From Lineus longissimus (taxonomy: Eukaryota; Nemertea; Pilidiophora; Heteronemertea; Lineidae), in assembly GCF_910592395.1 (NCBI RefSeq), contig NC_088321.1, positions 3,102,001 to 3,166,000 on the forward strand: 64,000 bases of DNA, read 5' to 3'. Below are positions 32,204-43,700 of the stretch, piece after piece. A program made the position numbers and the translations under genes. A model generated the notes under the pieces. The model saw only the letters and a program-made list of their open reading frames with translations, was not told the origin of the DNA and ran no database searches. Each line of letters begins with the position of its first letter. Within the stretch, counting starts at the first letter, position 1.

Positions 32204-35200
32204 ACTGTCCTTCCTACAAACTATGATCATCATATCTGCCACTTTGAAGCCAAGGAGGGAAAAGAATCATTTGAAGTCACTCTAAGGTTAAAATTGTCTA
32301 CTGAAGAAGAAGCAAGAAAATGGTTGTCAGACTTCCAGGAATCAAGCTTTACTACATTTAGGAAAGCACAAACATATCCAAATATTGCTGAAAAGCATGG
32401 AAAGATTGAATATAAGGTGTGTGGCCAATGTTCTAAAAATTATGGTAACTGCTTATAATGGCTGTATCACTAATGATTACTTTGCGCAAAGCCTAAGCAT
32501 GTTGTTGCTGATTAGTTAATAGAGGCTTAATCCAACATAAGCACTCCACTGTCATTTGTTCTGTCCTTCACACACTCAAGAATTGTGAACAGAACACAAT
32601 GGAGGGACCAGTTTAGCCTCAATCTGCCTTAATCAGAATAATTTTTCAGCTTCTATTATTGCCCAAGCAGTCAAGACACATTGGGTTTAAGTTTCTTGCT
32701 TATATGTTTTGCAAAATCATCTATTTTGGTTCAAAGAGCTGGTAAATAGATGATCGTTTTTGTGATTGAACTTTGAAATATTCTTTCTTCGCAAATACTT
32801 TCAGGTTGATCTAAGATGCCAGCACAACACGATTCCACGGTCAGAAACCGCAGCTAATCGAAGAGGTAACAAGAATACCACCTGCAAAGCCAAGCTACAG
32901 GTGTCCATTCTGAAATTTAATGAAGCCTCACTGAGTCAGAACAACAAAAAGAATAGAAGGTTTGTTTTACAAAGTTGAAATCAAATTGATCGATAAAGAA
33001 AACTTGACAGTTGCTGTGGAAATGATGAAACTGATTCCAGGACCATACTTCACCATTTTAAAATCCAGGACCAAGAACTTACATGTAGATGTCTACACCA
33101 CCACAATATGCACACGTTAAATTTACTTAAATGAGCTGTCATACTTGTATTTAAGTGACCAATAATGAAATTTCCTCACTTCAGGTCTGTGGCTCCACAT
33201 CCTCGTGATGAACGTCTCATTGTGACCCTTCATCATTGTCACAACCATCCTATCATAGCCGCAGATGCCCTTCGTTACAGAGATGTGTTACAGGAGGTGA
33301 AAGATAAACTACTTGAACTGTACAAGCAAGGTTATACACCCTCAAAAGCACTTGAGCTTCATAAGTTCGATTTACAGATCGAACATGGTGATGATTACGT
33401 TATAAAAAGTGGTGACAGAGCAATTTGTCCGGACCTTCAGTTTTGTTACAGGTAAGCTCAGAATGAAGTACAGGGTGTCACAAAAAGAATATCAGTAAAT
33501 GATTGATGGTATCTAATTCTAAGGCATGTAAGGGGGTAGATATTTAAAGGCTAAGAAATATTTTCATGATCACCTTTTGTCTTTCAGGTTGTAATATAAG
33601 AAATTTGCTGCTGAATATAGAGAGACGAAAGGAGAACATGTCCTGAAAAGACTTGAAGAGAAATTGAAGGAGTACGACCAAGCTGTAGGTGGAAGTGATG
33701 CACGGATGAAAGTTTTGGATCAAAAAGATGTGGCAATTGCAATCGTTACCCCACTTATGCATCGTGTGCATGAGCACATTAAACATGCAGGGGAGTTGGC
33801 ATTCATTGATGCTTCGGGTAATATGGATAGGCAGGGATGCCGTATTTTCCTGATATTGACTCATAGCTCTGCTGGAGGAGTTCCGCAAGGTGTCTTGGTC
33901 ACAACCAGTGAGAATACGGAAACTGTGACCCATGCATTAGAGATGCACAAATCACTGCTGGAAGATAGATCGTACTTTGGTAGAGGAGCAAGCTTGGGTC
34001 CAGACGTGTTCATGACTGACGATAGTGCCTCAGAAAGACAGGCGCTGCATAATGTTTATCCTGAGGCAAATCTTCTTCTCTGTGTTTTCCACATTCTCCA
34101 AGTGTTCTGGCGCTTTCTGTGGGACTCAAAAAACAGTGTAAGGAAAGAACACAGACCTCCTCTTCTCTCCCTGCTGAAGGGGCTGGTATATGCAGATAGT
34201 GCTGAATCTTTTGACGCTGAATATGCAGAGGCTGCTCACAATGAGATGCTGTCGATGTATGATAATGTTACCAAGCATCTAGAGGACATACATGCTCGCT
34301 GAACCTACTGGGCACTCTGCCACCGTTCCAATCTTAATGTCAGAAACAATAACACTAACAACTTTGCAGAAGCGGATATGAGGGTACTTAAAGATCAAAT
34401 TATGGATTGTACCAAAGCGTACAATGTCATACAACTCGTTGATTTCCTGACAACTCGCCTAGAGGCATATTAAGAGAGACGATTACTGGATATCTGCAAC
34501 AATCGACTTGATCGGGTCCTGCAGTCCAGGTTTCTACCAAATCCACAGACTGGTGCGAAGATAGACCAGGAGAAGATAACGAAAATTGGAGAGACGGCAT
34601 ACAGAGTTCCCAGTGAAACAGATCCAGACGTCACATACACAGTAGATGTATCAGTTGGTGCATGTACATGCTGGAGAGGGAAAACAGGTAATTCAAAAGG
34701 GCTTAGGCCTGCCATAGATATTTGCGGGTTTTCTACATGACAATACAGTAGAGCAGAAGCAATTTAGTCAGTGAAACTGAGGAATGCAATTGTAACAACT
34801 TAAAGGGGAACTATAGGCATGAGCTAGGGGGTCAAATTGGTAGTCTTTATGTGATTAATATGCACAGTTAGGTGACTGGGTCACATTTAATTCACCGATG
34901 AATATATTCCTCGTACACATGTGAATAGTTTCGATGTTCTGTGAGATAGGAGAGACCCCTACCGGCAACTTCGAGTAACTAAATCTTGTCTACCTAGCTC
35001 CTGCCTTTAGACCCCCTTTAACTGTATCATAGGCATTGTATTCACACTTCTAATCTGTATTCTAATATTTTCTTCATTTCTATTCAGGAGGACCATGTAA
35101 ACACCAGTACCTGGTGGTGAAGATACTTGCGTCATGGAATTTCATTCCTCTGAATGATCCAGCCATGAGGCGTATTTTCTTCATGGTTGCAACTGGGAAA

Positions 35201-35931
35201 GCAACACCACTGAATGGCGACTGGTTTGAATCACTCCACTCAGGAAGGACAACCCTTGCCGATACCAACACTGTTGTTGAGGAGACGGGAGGAAACGGTG
35301 ATGATCCCATGGACATTTCTATTTAGGAGTTGGCCTTGGTGGTTCCTACTGCTGGGGTCCCTACTGAAGGTGCTTTGTCTACGACACTTCTTGATTCTCT
35401 CCACTTGCAGAGAGATCTTCAGAATCAGTTTGATCGTAGGAATCAGCAACCTCCATTCAACGATGATCATAATCCATGTACTGATAGTATTTATTGGATG
35501 AGTTAAACAAAGTATTTGACGAGATAAAGACAAGTTTCCTTGAAAACAGAGACTACTTTGAAAAGCCATTGAGAATTTTTGTTAAACAAGCCAATTCCTT
35601 GACCACAAACTCTGCATTGTCTTCTGCATTACAGTGCTTTGGGAAGTACTCGGGGGGGCTGCGATAGCATTGGGCAAAATACGGAAGGCAAAAAAGGAAT
35701 TGGTGAGTTGCAAGAAGATTGGGGTCCAGCCTGCCGGACTTGCTAGACGTAAGATGCTGGGTGGTGGTAAAAACCGAGTTGGTAGTGGTAGGCCAGCTAC
35801 TAGAAGTAGTTAGGGAGAGACAAACAGTAAGAAGTTGAAAAAGAGCAGCACTCCTTTCTCTTCCCAGCTTTTGCCTAGGAGAAAAGCTCCTCATAATTTG
35901 AGAACATGTGTCCAAAGAAATGAAGCATTAG
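32204..35931 (+). pseudogene. MULE transposase, multi-exon, with SWIM zinc finger
   Basis: Five exons with good splice signals: 32204-32415, 32806-32960, 33185-33451, 33588-34687 and 35088-35931. An upstream first exon was not found. Exons 2-3 carry a Cys/His zinc-binding DNA-binding region (RCQHNT, NTTCKAKL, HHCHNHP). Exon 4 carries the MULE DDE domain: first Asp in LAFIDASGNMD, second Asp in FMTDDSASE followed by the C-x2-H in LLLCVFHILQ, and Glu in NNTNNFAEADMRVLKD. Exons 4-5 complete a SWIM finger (CTCWRGK + GGPCKHQYLVVK; C-x-C, C-x-H) across an intron. In-frame stops at 33592-33594, 34300-34302, 34471-34473 and 35324-35326 disable it, and beyond 35326 frameshifts appear. It would cut and paste the element. 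Confidence 0.85.
34804..35017. mobile_element. 214-bp MITE with TTAA duplication, in a MULE intron
   Basis: Ends are inverted (AGGGG..CTATAGGCATGAGCTAGG and its partner) and flanked by TTAA on both sides (34800-34803, 35018-35021). TTAA duplications are characteristic of piggyBac and Kolobok elements. It lies wholly within the intron between the two halves of the SWIM finger. A diverged partial relative starts at 40648. Confidence 0.8.
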
Positions 35932-36211
35932 GTAAGACGCACTCTGCCAAGTGATCTGCAATACTGTATTGTTCCATAGGAAAGGTCGTACATGTAAACC
36001 AGTTTATGCGTCTTGTTAAAGTTGCAATTCATTCATTAATTGGCCATTAAATTATGTACACCTTTGATTTAGATTCGTTCCCTCCATGCATATTAACTGA
36101 GATTAGTATGCAATCAGTATGCAAAAACTGTAAAAGACCCTTATGGGGCTCGCAGTGACATCTCCTTTGGAATATTACAGTAATATTCTGTGCCAGAATG
36201 TGAGTGTTTTA

Positions 36212-36266
36212 TATTGTCACTAACTTGACTATGACTTTTAAAGTCATAGTCAAGTAAGTGACAATA
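36212..36266. repeat. 55-bp near-perfect palindrome
   Basis: TATTGTCACTAACTTGACTA continuing TGACTTT is followed after a two-base centre by its reverse complement. There is only one mismatch in 27 bp. As RNA or extruded DNA it would form a strong hairpin. It could be a minimal foldback element. Confidence 0.85.
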
Positions 36267-36292
36267 GTCTTTTTCAATACAGTGTACATGTA

Positions 36293-36475
36293 TCTTACTT
36301 TTTACAACATTTTTCCGCATTTGTTTTAGAAATGTTGAAGGGAGACTACACTAGTGTGCATTTGTCAACATTCCATTTTACTTTTACAACATTTTTCAGC
36401 ATTTGTACTTGTTTTAAAAATGTTTTTAAAAAGTAGACTACACTGATGTGCATTTGTTAGCATTGCCAATGGAGC
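36293..36475. repeat. 84-bp tandem duplication
   Basis: Two copies offset by about 84 bp share TTTTACAACATTTTTC, GCATTTGT, GTAGACTACACT/GGAGACTACACT and GTGCATTTGT. They lie between the MULE gene and its right arm. Confidence 0.75.
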
Positions 36476-38369
36476 TTGAAATTGAGATTTCTCTGCCCAT
36501 TGTACGTTATACCTGTTGTGACTGTTTACTTGGTTCTTAGCTTTAATTACCAGTATTACCAAGCCAGTAACCCATACATAGGACCTTAGATGTAAAATAA
36601 CCTTACATTTTTTGCTATCAATGATAATAATAGTTAATCTGTAAAAATACTGTATTGTGTTTCTATTTTATCTAATACTGTAATATTGCTGAGGAGTGGG
36701 CTCCGCTTTTTCGGGTCTGTGCTGAGGGATGGAATCGACTTGACTGTGTGCTGCCACTTAACACCTGTTTGGGTACTGTAGAACTCGCCTCCCCCCTTCC
36801 CCAGATCCTATGTCCCCACCCAGAGTCTGATGTTCAATGATAAAACACCACTGGTGCGCCCCCTGCCCAACGACCATGAGGACTCCAACCTCCAACGTTG
36901 TCGTCATACTTCTGCCGAGAGTGTCTTGCCCAAGGACCTATACTCCAAACTTCTGTCAAGTGTCTTGCCCAAAGACCCACATCACACAAACAACCGCACG
37001 CACTGATCGCATAAATTATTCAATTCATGACGTCATATGCAAATGAGACAAAAACCTCGTAGGAAAAAAATTTCGCGGGCCGGAAACCACCCAAGTACAT
37101 GATGCCCACACTATAGCGAGGGCATAATAATGGAAGAAACGAAGACAAGATATCCTACCTCTTTTGCCTATTATCATACCCGGATGTTTAGGCTCTACCC
37201 ATCGAGGCGGTAATAGAAATCGGGTATTGTCGGGCTTGGGATCTTATTTGTGAGTGGATCCAGTAAACTGTACCCACTGGTTGTCGACAAAAAGAGAAAC
37301 GAAATAGTCCAAATATTGCGTGGCCATCCCTAGTAGACTGTTACATAAAATCTCGGAGCTTCGAACTCAATGATTTAGATCTGATAGAGATACGAAGACA
37401 ATACTGACATAAACAGCGAGATGCTGTGTCCTTAATTTTTTCGACAGTTATGAGAAGTTCGTGATGGCAATGATTTAAGAGTTCTTTTCGAAGTTCGTTG
37501 TTCTTCTCCACATGTTCATATTTATCAGGTTTGCATTGAATACGTACATTGTCGTTGTTTAATCGACTAATTCTGGGTATCATATGGTCCCTTGTTTTGT
37601 TCTCAGGATATCCAATATTTTCAATTCTGACCAACTACAACGAGTTTTATAACATACTTAATTTTTGCAATCGTTAAAGAGATCCAGTCGTGGCACAAGT
37701 CTTTCTTTAGACGAGTTAAACGTGGTAAAAATAAATATATTGGTGATTACTTCTTATGCAGCTCATTGGCTACGTATACATAATCAACTACCTGAGGGGA
37801 CCTCGAAACTGCCTACATTTTTCAATGGAAGCTTATTTCCGCCTTGGATTTAACCGGGGCGTTCAAAACTCCCCATTTTCATAAGCGTTTCGCTATGTTT
37901 CCTTTAATGAGAATATCTCATTAGATGCCAATAACTGGTACATGTATATGATACCATAAGACACTACATGTAGTCCATGAAACGAAGACCACATACTTAA
38001 TTGCTTACAAAAAAACTTAGTTCTCAACTGTAAGCGACAAAATATGGCGCTTTTCACGTCAATGTTGTTATCTAACTAGTTTTATAGAAATCAATGAATT
38101 CAAATTGACCGTTGATTTGTGTTATATCTAGTGCAGTGGTACGGATTTGGCCCGAATCAATGAGTGACCCGGGATGGCACTGCCCCAACACAAGTGTTAT
38201 TGTTTTCGAAACGGGTCGTTGCTTGGAAACTATACGTTGATTTGTGATTTGTTGTTTTTTTATTCTAGTGTCGTCATTGGTCTGCATCGGGAGGAAAAAG
38301 AACTACACCTTCTGGTATCAATGTCTTGTTTTGTATTGCGCAACCCTCCATACTGGTCACGGCAAGTCT
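36476..38369. other. MULE right arm and adjoining non-coding DNA
   Basis: Contains the right inverted arm (37049-37265). A minus-strand frame at 37341-37634 (97 residues, basic, with clustered Cys near its C-terminus) has no recognised family. Nothing else is supported. Confidence 0.35.
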
Positions 38370-38833
38370 CCATTGGTACCACAGCTCTCCCGGGCAATTT
38401 ACGGGAATATCACGATGAAGCCCATTTAACTAGGCTAGAAACAGAGCTGAGGTACAAAGCATTGATAGAATGATAAATATAATTCAATATAAAAATATAC
38501 TCCGAACATGCAGTATACATATATATAAATGTATCGGGTAACAAGTGCTTAAAAATTAATTTATGGTATTGATGTGACAGGCTGACAATGTTAGAATAGG
38601 CAGTTGTGTTAGTCCATTTTCATTAGCCGAATGAAGCCGCATGCAATCGATCGGTTTGCCATGAACTCGATCAATAGATAAGTTCTGGAGTAGTGCTCAT
38701 GGTAAACTTGTGCAGGCACATACCATTCTATCTTACGAGATGACTCAAAATCAGTGTACATTATGACAAAACACATGTAAGGTTTAAGCCAAACGGCGTT
38801 TGCAACAATATTGATACGATAAACCTCACCCAT
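38370..38833. repeat. Block repeat copy 1 of 3
   Basis: Shares with 40226-40640 and 45296-45690, in the same order: CACAGCTCTC.CGGGCAATT, ATGATGAAGCCCA-like, GAGCTGAGGT.CAAA, then GATGACTCAAAATCAGTGTA-like and a TTGTGCAGGCACAT-like segment. It is an old three-copy dispersed block. Confidence 0.65.
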
Positions 38834-38899
38834 GTAAGTCGAAACAAGCTCTTAATGGGAAATGAACCATTTTCTAATCTTAAAAACCAAGAAACAAGT

Positions 38900-40210
38900 T
38901 AATAACAAACTAAACAAATTAAACAAATGTCAAAATAACAAACTAGTTATAAACCCCATTAAATAAAAGTTGAATTATTAAAAAAGAAACATTTTAAGTC
39001 TTCTGGTAGTCAGGTTCAGATCGGGGTTATTGTCAGTAAAATCTGACTGATTTCAATCAAAACATGTCAACTTTTGACCACAAACTTCGAGATATTTGGA
39101 GTTTTTCAGATTTTTACCACGAAAGTAGTATTATAAACCTGCTATAAAGCTCGTTGTAGTTGGTCGAAATTGATAAGTACATGTAATGAATAGTCCATTA
39201 GATGACAACAAGTGAAACTATACGATACCCTTACATAGTACATTAAGCACCGACAACTTACTGAACTGCTAATAAACCAAAAAAATATGCGAAAATGTGA
39301 AGAAGAAAAAAACATTTTTAACCTTTTTTAGTCAACTGAGATTGCTTTGAGAGTGAGAAATTAGAAATGTTGTAGAAGCTTTTTGGTCCGCCAAAAAATA
39401 TGGCGCTAAAGTTGAGAAATAAAACAATTTTGTTGACATTTCATTTCTGGTCAACTGAAAAATATGGGGGTGAGACAAGGAAATTAAACATTTTTGGACG
39501 CCTCTTAGTCCTCCAAAAATATGGCTTTGAAGTTTAGTAATAAATATTTCTGTGGACATCTTTTTGTCCTCTGAGTAAAGAGAAATGAAACTGTATTTGG
39601 ATATCTTTGGTACAGTTAAAAATATTGGTTTGAGACTGAAAAATAACGAGACGTTTTTTTATCCACGGAAAATATGGCTGTGAGATTGAGAAATTAAACA
39701 TTCTCTGAAGCTTTTTGGTTGTCAAAGATAATGGCTTCGAAGTTGAGAAATAAACTTTTCTGTGGACATTTTTTGTCCACTGAGTTTATTATGTGGCATT
39801 GAAATAGAGCAATTAAAAACATATTGGGGCACTAAAAAAAAAAGGGTGTGAAACTAGGAAATTAAACATTTTCTAAAAGGTCTTAATTAAAGTCCTAGAC
39901 AAAACATGGCTTTAGTTGAGAAATAGGAATTGCTGTGGACAATATTGTGGTCTACAATAAAGTAATGTCACATTGAAAGAGAGAAAAGAAGAAACATTTT
40001 TGTGGATACGTTTTGTGCACTGAAAAATATGGGTTTGGAAAAATAAACTTTTAGTCCACTGATTAATATGGCTTTGTGACTGAGAAGTTGAACATTTTCT
40101 GGATGCCTTTTTGCCCTCAAAGAAATATGGCTATGAAGTTGAGAAATATATTTTTTTGTGTACATTTGCTGGTCCACTGAGAAAGATGGCTAGAAGATTA
40201 AAGATATATT
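38900..40210. repeat. Array of ~58-bp degenerate units
   Basis: From about 39320, roughly fifteen units of the form TTTTTGTCCACTGAAAAATA then TGGCTTTGAAGTTGAGAAAT and AAACATTTCTGTGGACA. The spacing is 55-62 bp. 38900-39310 is plain non-coding DNA. Reverse-strand frames across the array show repeated peptide words for the same reason and are not genes. Confidence 0.8.
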
Positions 40211-40225
40211 GACAATATGTATTTA

Positions 40226-40645
40226 TAATTTACTGGACGCCATGATGAAGCCCACTTTAAGTCAGCTACCAACGCAGCTAAAATGCACTAAAAATTAGAC
40301 ATTGCGACAATAATTCAACGTTCACGTACGAGTTTCAGGGGCTTTGCAAAAACTCCCGAATATGAATTGTTGACTAACATTGACGTGAACGATCCAAAAA
40401 TTTAGACAATAGTGTTAGTAACTTTTGATTAGCTGCTAAAAACCAGCCCGCACTTAAGCAGCGTGCATTCACAGATCAGTATGCAATTTGTTATAAAAAC
40501 AAATGGTTTGCAATTACATGTATTTGCAAACTTGTGAGAGACACATACTGAAATGACTCAGAATTAATGTACACGTCATGAAATATATTTCAAAATGCTA
40601 AGCAAACCGCATTTCAAACAATGTTAGTACGGTATACCATTCACC
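40226..40645. repeat. Block repeat copy 2 of 3
   Basis: Homologous to 38370-38833 and 45296-45690. It begins near GGACGCCATGATGAAGCCCA and ends near the GGTATACCATTCACC word, directly before a TTAA-flanked MITE end at 40648. Confidence 0.6.
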
Positions 40646-40647
40646 AC

Positions 40648-40775
40648 TTAAAGGGGGACAATAGGCAGGAGTAAATTGGCCACCTTCGGGTGACTCATAT
40701 GCACAGTAAGGGTACTGGGTCATGTTAGATTCAGCACTACATATACAAGCCATTAGGCTAATATGGGTCGTCGCA
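40648..40775. mobile_element. Partial TTAA-type MITE
   Basis: It starts TTAA then AGGGGGACAATAGGCAGGAG. It aligns with 34800-34930 through TATGCACAGT, GGTGACTGGGTCA-like and ATTCA words. The right end is not recognisable. It is a truncated copy of the same family. Confidence 0.6.
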
Positions 40776-41355
40776 ACACGGGAAGGATGCACGGAATGTC
40801 ACTAAAAAACGCATAAACCATCTCGAAATAATTCATTACATATTTCGACACTTTGACACGCATCTTTTTCTAGTGAACATACAGACCTATATCATCGCTT
40901 ATTGTGACGAACTCGGATATCAGTCCGCTAGAGAAACCCGGCCCGAGAACAACCCATTTACCGCCATTTCCTGGACACAGCACACCCTCGCCGTGCCAGG
41001 CTAATCATTCCACATTTTACTATGCTCCAATGATTATCCTGGCCCCAAATGTTTAATCACTATTACAAGAAAATTGTAATACTTTATCCAGCAAAAATAT
41101 CGCATTTTCTCTCGATAGAAAATGACAAAATGTTTAGAAATTGAGATTCCATTAAAAACATCCTTCATATTCGGTCAATTAGTACCCTTTTTTGATAATG
41201 TTTGTCTGCACTATTTTGCGAAGGGCTACACACTTCGCGGCATGCGATTTGGATATTGCCTGTTCACTCAGTCTGCAGCTAATCAACAAGCAGCCTGAGA
41301 TTTGAATTTGTTGTGATTTCTTTGGCGTGCAAATTGGACACAGCAGACGGGCTAA

Positions 41356-42042
41356 TCACGTGACATGGAGTCTGGAACATGTATAGGTCACGCCTGCTGA
41401 TTTACAATCATTAACATTCAATTGTAGAAAGAATAAGGCGGCGCCGTCAGCTTGAATATACACACTCCGGATGCTAATTTTTGAGTTACACTCCGCCTCT
41501 GACAAAGTTGTAAACACGTCAGGAAATGGCGATCCCACGCTGACATTTAGCGAAAATTCCCAACTTCCATCGGTGAACGACACGGAGAGATTACGTGATA
41601 CGCGTGAGATATTTGATTGTCTGTGGTTTTGTTGGGTGAAATAAGCGATTTTATTGGGGCATGTTTTCGTGTGCGTGGTCACGTATACAGAATGGTGTTT
41701 TGCATAGCATTCCCGATCGGCCGAAGCCACTGAGCTGAAACAAATCGATTCACCGCCTACACTTTTACTCCGATTTTGCTGAAATTTGGTGACAAAGAGG
41801 CTTGATGTATTCCGCACAATTCGTAGGAAACGAATTTCGAAAATAATGATGAAAAATGTTTTTTCTAAGTAAAAATGGCCGTTGCTAGGCATGGTTGCTA
41901 GGCCATGCTGCCACAGACATATCCACGGAAAAACTGACAATAAGGTTCTGCACTGCGTTAGCGACGACCCAATATTCATTGTACAAGCCTGAATAGTTTT
42001 GACGTACTGTGAGATGTTAAATGTTTGCCGAAACAAACACAT
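41356..42042 (-). CDS. Unrecognised 228-residue ORF
   Basis: This is the longest open frame in the window with no transposon signature. It reads from an ATG at 42042 to a stop at 41356. The N-terminal third has hydrophobic stretches (about residues 25-45 and 60-80, including KTFFIIIFEIRFLRIV). The C-terminal half is Ser/Thr-rich. No domain, signal peptide or repeat is clear. The underlying DNA has GTTGCTAGG repeats typical of MITE ends. It may be chance. It is the only long ORF in the 40.8-42.3 kb stretch. Confidence 0.2.
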   Translation of the reverse strand: MCLFRQTFNISQYVKTIQACTMNIGSSLTQCRTLLSVFPWICLWQHGLATMPSNGHFYLEKTFFIIIFEIRFLRIVRNTSSLFVTKFQQNRSKSVGGESICFSSVASADRECYAKHHSVYVTTHTKTCPNKIAYFTQQNHRQSNISRVSRNLSVSFTDGSWEFSLNVSVGSPFPDVFTTLSEAECNSKISIRSVYIQADGAALFFLQLNVNDCKSAGVTYTCSRLHVT

Positions 42043-42379
42043 CGATGAGAAAATGAACCATTTACAAGAAATTAGACTTCAAATTACAAAACTGTTAAAG
42101 GAGCATTGGTATTATCAACAGCATTATTACCAGACTGTCGGCCGTCCCCTCCGTCACCTTCTATTCCACAGTCGGAGTTCCCATCATTAAATAACGGTTT
42201 AGTTCAAAACCAGGCAATTGGCATTTGGCAATGTCAATGTGCCAAACGACAACAGCACGACAGATTAGAGATATCCTACAGGGCACTTCAGGTAATTTCA
42301 TTAAAGATGGATTGATGGACTCAACCAAGTCATACAGCAATGAGATAGTATAGTCCGGGAGCTGAGTGACTTTAGAAAT

Positions 42380-43330
42380 CGTTTTCCTAATTTCTGTGAT
42401 AACAATTTCTTTTCAAGAATATTTCTTAATATCTAAGAGTCAAAGTTCTCTGTGGACAATAAAGTGCTTTGTTCTTGAAATTTAATTCTCTCCTTCCATT
42501 TCGAAATCTTTTCCAAATTTCTCTGTGGACAATTTTAGTTCAAGAATATGTCAAAAAACATTTTAATCGAAATTCTCTGTGGAAATATTCGCTTTCAAAT
42601 TTCTATCTCTTCCCTTTTGAAATGTTTTTCGAAATTTTTCTGTAGACGATTTCATTAAGTACATATTCTACTCAACCTTCAATCATATCAAAGCTTCTTG
42701 CTTCTATTTCAAAATTGATTCTCAATTTTCTCTGCGGACAACTTCCGTTCAGGATGTTTCATAACGCATATTCCTATCAAATTTCAAAGCGCTTTCAAAG
42801 CGCTCTCTCTTCAATTTCAAACTCCCAAAATGTCAGTTCAATAATATTTCAAATAGAACTATCAGCAAAATTTTCGGTGTGGTACTATACACTCTTCAAA
42901 TATCTCTCATCCACTTCAAAAAGTTTTTTCCTATTTTCTCTGTGGACAATTTCAATTCAAAAACATTTAAAAAATTATTCTAATCAAACTTCTTTGTCGA
43001 CAAAATCACCGTATAATGTATTCCCTCCATTTCAAAATTGATTCCTTATTTTCTCTGCGGACAATTTCGATAAAATTCTTATGAAACTTCTTTGTAGACG
43101 ATTTCCAGTTCAATAACAAACTATAAGCAAAATTACTTGACTGTGGAGGCTCTTTAAAACTTTCTCTTCCGCAAAAGTCATATCACTTCTATACATCGAA
43201 ATCCCTTGCCAACTTTCAAAGGAAAAAAATTACCGAATGTGCTTTTTCAATTTTAATTTCGTCGAAATGCTAAATTCCTGAAATAGAGAAATTAAAATTT
43301 CAGTCGAGAAATTTTAGTTCCTCTATTTCA
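42380..43330. repeat. Degenerate array with TCTCTGTGGACAA words
   Basis: Units of about 60-70 bp centre on TTTCTCTGTGGACAATTTC, CAAGAACATTT and a CCATTTCAAAATTGATTCC box. They are clear near 42444, 42519, 42575, 42727, 42940, 43050 and 43090. They share the GTGGACA core with the 39-40 kb array in a different context. Confidence 0.65.
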
Positions 43331-43334
43331 ACAC

Positions 43335-43700
43335 CACATTACAATGATCACTCAGTGGACCAAAAAATGGCCACAGAAATTGTATTTCTCAGCCTCAAAG
43401 CCATATATAGGACTAAAAAGCGTCCACGAAATGTTTGATATCCTAGTCTCACACCCATATTTTCTAGTGCCCAAAAATGTAACCAAATTTTTTTAATTTC
43501 TTTATTCTTTTATTTCCGACTTCAATGCAATTTTTCTTTGAGAATCAAAAGCGTTAACAAAACGTAAAATTTCTCAGTCTCAAAACACAATTTTCCTGTA
43601 CTTCCTGAGAAAATTAATTTTTCAATCTCAAACCCATATTTTTCAATGCACCAATAAAATTGCCGCAACATGTTTCATTTCCATATTCACGTCTTGACCC
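43335..43700. repeat. Inverted copy of the ~58-bp array
   Basis: On the minus strand this reads TTTTTGGTCCACTGAGTG, GTCCTATATATGGCTTTGAG and CTGAGAAATACAATTTCTGTGG, the same unit as 39.3-40.2 kb. The two arrays face each other across about 3.1 kb. Confidence 0.7.

Larger units (their letters stand above)
28859..37265. mobile_element. 8.4-kb inverted-repeat-bounded MULE, decayed and interrupted
   Basis: An 85-bp arm at 28859-28944 (ATCCACTCAC, GATCCCGAGCCCGACAATAC, GATGGGTAGAGTCTAAAC) is inverted at 37183-37265. A second inverted word (CCTACGAGGTTTTTG) lies at 31487-31516 and 37049-37073. A MULE transposase pseudogene sits between them. The right arm is continuous (37049-37265). The left arm can be read as the same arm split by a tandem array and a 914-bp element. 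A 9-bp target duplication was looked for at the outer ends and not found, so the boundary is an inference. Confidence 0.55.

Noticed and set aside
39332-40177. Minus-strand ORFs with repeated aromatic peptides
   Set aside because: They are translations of the ~58-bp tandem array, broken by stops at every few units.
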